Assembly (NCBI GenBank): GCA_017889845.1
Contig: JAGGAJ010000091.1
Location: 1-7,217 of the forward strand
Direction: 5' to 3'
Source: Deltaproteobacteria bacterium
GTDB lineage: Bacteria; Desulfobacterota; Deferrimicrobia; Deferrimicrobiales; Deferrimicrobiaceae
Length of the DNA: 7,217 nucleotides
A program made the position numbers and the translations under genes. Below, one piece after another: positions 1 through 4,618 of this stretch. Positions within the stretch are counted from its first letter, which is position 1. Each line of letters opens with the position of its first letter. The notes under the pieces were generated by a model. That model worked only from the letters and a program-made list of their open reading frames with translations. It did not search any database and was not told the DNA's origin.

Positions 1-456
1 GCGGCGCTCCATTCCACGCTGGGGCGCCACGCCTGCCGGGCGGTCCGGTGCGCCGTCATGGGCGAGATGGCGATGAAGCATTGGGGGCTCCTGGTGGAGA
101 ACATCGGCAAGGGGGACACGGCGATCTTCAATCCGCCGACGTTCCCCGCGGGCGAGCAGCGGGGCTTCGGGTTCCACGAGGCGCCGCGCGGCACCCTCTC
201 CCACTGGATCGTCATCCAGGACGGGAAGATCCGGAACTACCAGGCCGTCGTCCCCTCCACGTGGAACGCGGGGCCGCGGGACGCCCAGGGGCAGAAGGGC
301 CCGTACGAGGCGTCGCTGATCGGCAACCCCGTCGCGGACCCCAAGCGCCCGCTGGAGGTGCTGCGCACCATCCACTCCTTCGATCCGTGCCTCGCCTGCG
401 CCATCCACACGGTGGACACCGGGGGGAAGGAGATCTCCCGGGTCAAGGTGCCGTGA
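1..456 (+). CDS. [NiFe] hydrogenase large subunit, C-terminal part (5' end outside window)
   Basis: Partial gene, open from base 1 in frame 1 and ending with TGA at 454-456. It encodes the last 151 residues of the large (catalytic) subunit of a group 1, HybC/HyaB-like uptake [NiFe] hydrogenase, which holds the Ni-Fe(CN)2CO site and splits H2. Visible signatures are STLGRHACRA near the left edge, the block EAPRGTLSHW, PSTWNAGPR, GPYEASLIG, and the C-terminal nickel motif DPCLACAIH (382-408), whose two cysteines are Ni ligands. In this family a dedicated endopeptidase cuts after the motif's His, here removing a 15-residue tail starting TVDTGG. The tail's length and composition resemble E. coli HybC more than the HycE type. 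The small subunit and the rest of this gene must lie to the left. The maturation protease follows with a 4-nt overlap, supporting one operon. Confidence 0.96.
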   Translation, partial: AALHSTLGRHACRAVRCAVMGEMAMKHWGLLVENIGKGDTAIFNPPTFPAGEQRGFGFHEAPRGTLSHWIVIQDGKIRNYQAVVPSTWNAGPRDAQGQKGPYEASLIGNPVADPKRPLEVLRTIHSFDPCLACAIHTVDTGGKEISRVKVP

Positions 457-1043
457 CAGGCCGGAAAGACCCCCCCGTGAAGGCGCCCCCCGGTCCGGGA
501 ACCCCCGGGCCGGGGGGCATTTCCGTTCTGGGGATCGGGAACGTCCTCATGCTCGACGACGCCTTCGGGCCGTACGTGGTCCGGGTGCTCGATGCGTCCT
601 ACGAATTCCCCGGAACCGTCTCCCTCGTCGACGCCGGCACGCCCGGCCACGACATGACCCTCTACATGGAAGGGCGCGACGCCCTGATCGTGGTGGACGC
701 CGTCCGCGCCGCCGGTCCCCCGGGGGAATTGCGTCTCTATCCCCTGGATGAGGTCCTGCGCATGCCTCCGCCCCAGGTGACGAGCCCCCACGAGCCGGGG
801 CTCAAGGACGCCTTCCTAAAGCTCCGGTTCACGGGGGGGGCGCCGGGGGAAGGGACCCTGGTGGGAGTGATCCCGAAGGATGTGGAGACGGGGGTGGGGT
901 TGAGCGCCCCCGTCAGAGCCGCGGTCCCGCACGCGGTGAGGGAGGTCCTTTCCCTCCTGCGGGGACGCGGGATCGAAGTCCGGGAGCGGGTTCCCCCCGC
1001 GAGGCCCGACATCTGGTGGGAGCCGGGGGCAGGGGGGGCATGA
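453..1043 (+). CDS. HybD/HyaD-like hydrogenase maturation endopeptidase
   Basis: Nickel-dependent endopeptidase (peptidase family M52) that removes the C-terminal tail of the hydrogenase large subunit after Ni insertion; cytoplasmic. With the GTG at 453 it has 196 residues; E. coli HybD has 164. The core begins at residue 23 with ISVLGIGN, then a DDAFG turn (residues 35-39), VDAGTPGHD with D60, SPHEPGL with H113, and a LVGVIPKD block. These match the HybD landmarks E16, D62 and H93, except that the first metal ligand is Asp36 instead of Glu. The start is uncertain. GTG 453 overlaps the hydrogenase stop (GTGA) but has no well-placed ribosome site, and GTG 477 is an alternative. Either adds a Pro/Gly-rich leader that HybD lacks, encoded by a strong hairpin. 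A 20-residue tail after the core is also extra. Immediate neighbour of its presumed substrate gene. Confidence 0.93.
   Translation: MTGRKDPPVKAPPGPGTPGPGGISVLGIGNVLMLDDAFGPYVVRVLDASYEFPGTVSLVDAGTPGHDMTLYMEGRDALIVVDAVRAAGPPGELRLYPLDEVLRMPPPQVTSPHEPGLKDAFLKLRFTGGAPGEGTLVGVIPKDVETGVGLSAPVRAAVPHAVREVLSLLRGRGIEVRERVPPARPDIWWEPGAGGA
486..517 (+). other. Strong GC-only hairpin in the hydrogenase-protease junction
   Basis: The left arm CCCCCCGGTCCGGG (486-499) and right arm CCCGGGCCGGGGGG (504-517) pair over 14 base pairs with one G-U wobble, leaving the tetraloop AACC (500-503). No T-run follows, so it is not a classical intrinsic terminator. It lies 29 nt after the hydrogenase stop and ends just before the codons for the conserved protease core. 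It encodes the Pro/Gly-rich leader if translation starts at 453 or 477. Possible roles, all inferred, are mRNA 3'-end protection for the hydrogenase message or down-tuning of protease translation. Confidence 0.7.
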
Positions 1044-1435
1044 GGGCGGAGGGACGGGACTGGAAGGCGATCGAGCGGCGGCTTGTCGTGCTGATCGCCC
1101 TGCACAGCGCGGGCGTGGGTGCGATCCTCGCGTTCTTTCCGGGGTTCGCCTGCCGTCTGGCCGGCTGGGGGGAGGTCGTTCCGGATTTCTTCCCGCGCCA
1201 GGGGGGGGTCTTCCACTTCGCCGTCGCCTTCGGATACCTTTACGAGCAGTTCCGCCACCGCGGCGTGGCGCTCCTCCTCTTCACCAAGGCCCTGGCGACC
1301 TTCTTCCTGCTGGCGGTGTCCGCGATGGCGGATGTTCCCTGGGCGGTCCCGTTCTCCGGGGTCATGGACGCCCTGATGGGTGCGGCCGCGTATCTGGTCC
1401 ATCGCCGCGCCGGTCGCCCGACAGCTGCGGGATGA
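1040..1435 (+). CDS. Small four-helix integral membrane protein of the hydrogenase operon
   Basis: Predicted 131-residue membrane protein of unknown function; I do not recognise a named family. ATG 1040 overlaps the protease stop (ATGA) and has a G-run (1032-1038) just upstream, so it is preferred over GTG 1016. After a short charged N-terminus (MRAEGRDWKAIERR) there is a hydrophobic stretch at about residues 15-37. Next comes a loop with GWGEVVPDFFPRQGG, a short amphipathic or membrane segment (HFAVAFGYLYEQF), then clear hydrophobic segments at about 77-96 and 99-121, and a basic tail (VHRRAGR). The two FP motifs and the conserved-looking aromatic loop suggest a folded four-helix bundle rather than a random shadow. 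Coupling to hydrogenase genes suggests an accessory role in membrane attachment or maturation, but nothing in the sequence proves it. Its last 74 nt are antisense to the convergent SDR gene. Confidence 0.8.
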   Translation: MRAEGRDWKAIERRLVVLIALHSAGVGAILAFFPGFACRLAGWGEVVPDFFPRQGGVFHFAVAFGYLYEQFRHRGVALLLFTKALATFFLLAVSAMADVPWAVPFSGVMDALMGAAAYLVHRRAGRPTAAG

Positions 1436-2957
1436 CCGCCTCCTCCGGGGTCAGGAACTTACCCGAAAGCTCCTCGTAGACATCCTGCACCTCGTCGATC
1501 CCGAGGCGGAAGGTCATGACGAGGTAGTCCTGGATCCCGGACTCGAGGCCCTTCCCGTGGGGGTCGGTCTCGAGGATCTCCTGGCACAGATCCAGCACCG
1601 TGGTCAGGGCGTCGCACACCTCCTCGTACCGGAACCCCTGCCGGTACCGGCGCTCCGCGAGGCTGCGGCAGTACGATTTGAAGAGCCCCTTTTCCCGGAT
1701 CCGGATCGCGTTCTTCAGGTTGCGGAAGGTCTGCTGGACCGCCCACTGGAGCTCTTCCGGCTCGACCTGGTGGTAGCTCGCGAAGCGGCTGCGCCCCTTC
1801 GGGTGCAGGAACCGCTCGATGGCCTTCCCGATGATCAGGGGTTCGTTCGCCTCGAGGATCTGGTGGATGCGCAGGTGCCGGCTCACCCGCACCGACTTCA
1901 TCGCGGCGCGGTTGCGGCGGCTCCACTCCACGGGGTCCGCCTTGTAGTTTTCGATGAGGAACGGCATCCGGTGGACGATGTCGAGGCGCGGGTTGGGGGA
2001 CCAGTTCATCCGCCGCCTCGTCCGGCTTCCGTCCACCCGCAGCTGCATGTCGATGTACTTCCCCATCCAGGGTTTCTCGAAGGGGCGTTCCCCGAGGGCC
2101 CGGCCGAGGAGGTCCCTTGCCCAGAGCCCGGGGACGCAGAGCATCTTCGGCATCAGGACCGGCTTGTCGCGCTTCCCGAGGTACGCCGCCGTGGCCTCCT
2201 CGAAGAGATCCCGGTGGGTGACGCAGCCGTCCGGGCTTGCGATCAGGACTTCCCGGTCTCCGAGAGAGGCGTGGATCTCCATCAATCGCAGGAAGAAGGC
2301 GACCGCGTCGCGGATGTGCAGGTACGGGACGGCGGACTCCCCCTTTCCCGCAAGGACGCGCCGGATCCAACCCTGGGAGAGCCAGGTGTGGAGGAAGAAG
2401 AACAGGGGAGGGTACTCGCCCCAGTCCGAGAACAGGGCCCCCAGGCGGACGATGCAGGAGGGGAAGTGGGAACGGTACTCCGAGAGCATCTCCTCGCCGA
2501 TCCGCTTGGTGACCATGTAGGCCTGCTCCCCGTCCGGCGCGCTGTCCTCGGTGAGCGCCTGCCCGCGGGGCGGGAAACGGGACGCCGCCAGGGAACCGGC
2601 GAAGAGGAAGCGTTTGAGCCCCAGTCCTTTCGACAGCTCGAGGACGTTGCGGAGACCCTCCACGTTGGTCCGCCAGTACTCCGGGTTGTCGTCGCCGTTG
2701 AAATCGTAGTAGGCGGCGAGGTGGATGAGGATTTCCGCCCCCCCCTGGCCCGCGATGTGGCGGAATACGGACTCCAGCGGTTCGAAGACGCCGATGTCCG
2801 CCTGGTGCCACGAGATGTTGGGGTGGACCGGGGCGCGGACGCGGCGTTGGGAGCGGCGGGCCAGGGCGTAGATCCGGTACCGGTCCTTCATCACCGCCAG
2901 GAGGTGCCGTCCGAGGAAGCCCGAAGCGCCGGTGATGACCACTTTCGGAAGTCCCAT
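1362..2957 (-). CDS. Extended-SDR epimerase/dehydratase fused to an RsbRD-like helical domain
   Basis: A 531-residue two-part protein. Residues 1 to about 345 form an NAD(P)-dependent extended short-chain dehydrogenase/reductase. They show the nucleotide-binding TGASGFLG (9-16), an acidic AD at 53-54, HLAAYYD (79-85), the NVEGLRNVLE helix (98-107), FAGS (119-122) and the catalytic YMVTK pair Y147/K151. The substrate cannot be told; this family acts on nucleotide sugars, steroids or flavonoid-like alcohols. Residues of about 360-500 are helical and charged (EANEPLIIGKAIERFL, SLAERRYRQGFRYEEVCDAL), a pattern like the RsbRD N-terminal domain of stressosome and histidine-kinase sensors. The start is fixed because an in-frame TAG (2961-2963) lies two codons upstream of the ATG. 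There is no evident Shine-Dalgarno. The last 24 residues, rich in Arg, Gly, Asp and Pro, are encoded within the overlap with the convergent gene and may be a recent extension. Confidence 0.93.
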   Translation of the reverse strand: MGLPKVVITGASGFLGRHLLAVMKDRYRIYALARRSQRRVRAPVHPNISWHQADIGVFEPLESVFRHIAGQGGAEILIHLAAYYDFNGDDNPEYWRTNVEGLRNVLELSKGLGLKRFLFAGSLAASRFPPRGQALTEDSAPDGEQAYMVTKRIGEEMLSEYRSHFPSCIVRLGALFSDWGEYPPLFFFLHTWLSQGWIRRVLAGKGESAVPYLHIRDAVAFFLRLMEIHASLGDREVLIASPDGCVTHRDLFEEATAAYLGKRDKPVLMPKMLCVPGLWARDLLGRALGERPFEKPWMGKYIDMQLRVDGSRTRRRMNWSPNPRLDIVHRMPFLIENYKADPVEWSRRNRAAMKSVRVSRHLRIHQILEANEPLIIGKAIERFLHPKGRSRFASYHQVEPEELQWAVQQTFRNLKNAIRIREKGLFKSYCRSLAERRYRQGFRYEEVCDALTTVLDLCQEILETDPHGKGLESGIQDYLVMTFRLGIDEVQDVYEELSGKFLTPEEAVIPQLSGDRRGDGPDTRPHPSGRP

Positions 2958-2962
2958 GCGCT

Positions 2963-2983
2963 ACCATTTTAAATTACAATGGT
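2963..2983. promoter_or_regulatory. Near-palindromic operator candidate in the divergent promoter region
   Basis: A 21-bp AT-rich inverted repeat with outer arms ACCATT (2963-2968) and AATGGT (2978-2983). Nine of ten base pairs around the central A2973 are complementary; only T2969/C2977 fails. It is the most AT-rich spot in a DNA of about two-thirds G+C and sits between divergently transcribed SDR and pckA genes. It overlaps -10-like hexamers in both directions: TACAAT (2975-2980) toward pckA and TAAAAT (2971-2966, - strand) toward the SDR gene. No convincing -35 boxes are seen. The simplest reading is an operator for a dimeric regulator controlling both genes, though a doubled -10 element could by itself produce part of the symmetry. 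Confidence 0.55.
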
Positions 2984-3006
2984 TTCCGTTTCGAGCCTTT
3001 CCGGAT

Positions 3007-3015
3007 GGGGAGGGG
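3007..3015 (+). promoter_or_regulatory. Ribosome binding site deciding the pckA start
   Basis: The G-rich stretch contains GGAGG (3009-3013), six nucleotides before GTG 3020. The ATG at 3005 lies upstream of this motif and has no Shine-Dalgarno of its own, so GTG 3020 is the better start. Confidence 0.7.
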
Positions 3016-3019
3016 ACGC

Positions 3020-4618
3020 GTGACCGGCAAGAACGAGGGCCTCCAGGCGGCGGGGTTCACGAACCTGGGGGACGTCTACTGGAACCTCCCGACCCCCGCC
3101 CTGATCGAGCAGGCGATCCGCCACGACGACGGGATGCTGTCCCACCTGGGCCCCTTCGTCGTCCGGACGGGCCAGTACACCGGTCGCATCCCCGGGTGCA
3201 AATTCATCGTCGCCGATCCCGCCACGCGGGAACGCGTCTGGTGGAGCGACATGAACCAGCCCCTCCTCCCGGAGAAGTACAAGCGGCTGAAGGCGCGCGT
3301 CCTCGCCTACCTGCAGTGCCGGCACCTGTATGTCCAGGAACTGTACCTGGGGGCGGATGCGCGGCACCGCGTCTCGCTGCGGTTCATCACGGAGACCCCG
3401 TGGCATGCCCTCTTTGCCCGCAACATGTTCATCCAGGAGCCGGACCGGGAGAAACTGGAACGGCTGGCGCCGGAGTACACCTTCATCCACGTCCCCAACT
3501 TCCGCGCCATCCCCGAGATCGACGGTACGGTGTCGGACGTCTTCGTCATCCTCAACTTCCCTCAGAAGGAGATCCTCGTCGGGGGCACCGCCTACGGGGG
3601 GACGATCAAGAAGGCGGTCTTCACCCTGATGAACTACCTCCTCCCGCCGGAAGGGATCCTCCCGCTCCACGGCTCCGCGAATATCGGGAAGGAGGAAGGC
3701 GACGTGGCGCTCTTCGTCGGCCTCTCGGGGACGGGGAAGACCTCCCTCGCCGTGGCCCCGAAGCGGACGCTGGTGGCGGACGACACGCTGGGGTGGGGGC
3801 CGGACGGCATTTTCACCCTCGAGGGGGGCTGCTACGCCAAGGCGCTGCACCTGTCGAGGGAGGAGGAGCCGGAGATTTACCGGTGCACCCGGGCCTTCGG
3901 GACGATCCTGGAGAACGTGGCGATCCACCCGGTGACGCGAAGGGTGGACCTGACCGACGCCTCCCTGACGGAGAACACGCGGGCCGCGTTCCCTCTCTCC
4001 CATTTCGAACGGGTCAACCGCCGTGGGATCGCGGGACACCCGCGGGCGATCTTCCTTCTCTCCGCGGACCCGTTCGGGGTCCTGCCGCCGATCGCGCGGC
4101 TCACCCCCGAGCAGGCGGTCCACTTTTTCCTTCTGGGCTACACGGCGAAAGTGCCCGGCACTGAGCATGGCATCCGGGAGCCGCAGGCCACCTTTTCCCC
4201 GTGCCTGGCCGCGCCGTTCCTCGCCCTCTCCCCGTCGGTGTACGCCTCGATGCTCTGGGAGCGTATCCGCGAGCGAGCGCCGGAGCTGTGGCTTCTGAAC
4301 ACCGGGTGGATCGGCGGGCCCCACATGTTCGGCGATCGGGTCGGCCTCCCCCGCACCCGCGCGATGGTGCGCGCCGCGCTGGAAGGGGGGATCCCCGAGG
4401 CCTCCCTCTCCCCGGACCCGGTTTTCGGTTTTCGCGTTCCGTCCGAGGTCCCCGGCGTGCCGCCGGATCTCCTCTCGCCGAGGAGCCTGTGGAAAGGGCG
4501 GGAGGGGTACGACCGGGCAGCGCACGAACTCGCCCGGCGCTTCGCCGAGGCGTTCGAGCAGTTCGACGCCGACGTGCCCCCCGCCATCCGCGGGGCGGTG
4601 CCGGGGGGGACCCCCTGA
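3020..4618 (+). CDS. pckA: ATP-type phosphoenolpyruvate carboxykinase, divergent
   Basis: Interconverts oxaloacetate plus ATP with PEP, CO2 and ADP; cytoplasmic, gluconeogenic or anaplerotic. It has 532 residues from GTG 3020 (E. coli enzyme 540). Active-site residues are present: R56 (E. coli R65), Y192 (Y207), K197/K198 (K212/K213), H217 (H232), the P-loop GLSGTGKT at 234-241 with S236, K240 and T241, metal-binding D254/D255, R321 in ENTR (R333), and R440/T446 in the NTGW...GDRVGLPRTR block (R449/T455). Several usually invariant positions differ: GRSPKDKF is GRIPGCKF, MHCSAN is LHGSAN, the YGGEMKK loop is YGGTIKK, and SGYTAK is LGYTAK. Activity is plausible, but the protein looks like a divergent subfamily or paralogue. 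It is transcribed away from the SDR gene behind a TACAAT -10-like box. Its stop overlaps the presumed start of the PPDK-like gene, suggesting coupled expression. Confidence 0.93.
   Translation: MTGKNEGLQAAGFTNLGDVYWNLPTPALIEQAIRHDDGMLSHLGPFVVRTGQYTGRIPGCKFIVADPATRERVWWSDMNQPLLPEKYKRLKARVLAYLQCRHLYVQELYLGADARHRVSLRFITETPWHALFARNMFIQEPDREKLERLAPEYTFIHVPNFRAIPEIDGTVSDVFVILNFPQKEILVGGTAYGGTIKKAVFTLMNYLLPPEGILPLHGSANIGKEEGDVALFVGLSGTGKTSLAVAPKRTLVADDTLGWGPDGIFTLEGGCYAKALHLSREEEPEIYRCTRAFGTILENVAIHPVTRRVDLTDASLTENTRAAFPLSHFERVNRRGIAGHPRAIFLLSADPFGVLPPIARLTPEQAVHFFLLGYTAKVPGTEHGIREPQATFSPCLAAPFLALSPSVYASMLWERIRERAPELWLLNTGWIGGPHMFGDRVGLPRTRAMVRAALEGGIPEASLSPDPVFGFRVPSEVPGVPPDLLSPRSLWKGREGYDRAAHELARRFAEAFEQFDADVPPAIRGAVPGGTP
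4603..4618 (+). promoter_or_regulatory. G7 run and CTGA overlap at the pckA / PPDK-like junction
   Basis: Seven G residues (4603-4609) precede the pckA stop TGA (4616-4618). The run acts as the only purine-rich ribosome-site candidate for a CTG start at 4615, with five nucleotides between them. It is also in the correct phase for a -1 slippery heptamer (G4603, then pckA codons GGG GGG). The downstream gene is in the -1 frame, so slippage would read through into it. Confidence 0.45.

Noticed and set aside
48..452. Upstream in-frame extension of the protease reading frame to base 48
   Set aside because: This part is the out-of-frame reading of the hydrogenase large subunit, whose frame is unambiguous here.
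486..517. Hairpin read as an intrinsic transcription terminator
   Set aside because: No T-run follows and the stem lies inside a tightly coupled operon, so termination there is unlikely.
1380..2972. A 530-codon plus-strand frame opposite the SDR fusion
   Set aside because: Repetitive Val/Glu/Pro/Arg composition without motifs; it is the mirror of a clear SDR gene.
3005..3019. ATG 3005 as the pckA start
   Set aside because: No Shine-Dalgarno before it, and the only good GGAGG lies after it, correctly spaced for GTG 3020. It remains possible and would add five residues.
2932..4525. Long frames on both strands over pckA (2932-4164 +, 2969-4525 -)
   Set aside because: Arg/Pro/Gly-rich shadow translations; the pckA frame has all catalytic signatures.
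4489..4614. GTG 4489 as start of the PPDK-like gene
   Set aside because: The added 42 residues are Arg/Gly/Pro-rich pckA shadow and precede the conserved STGLPGLD N-terminus.
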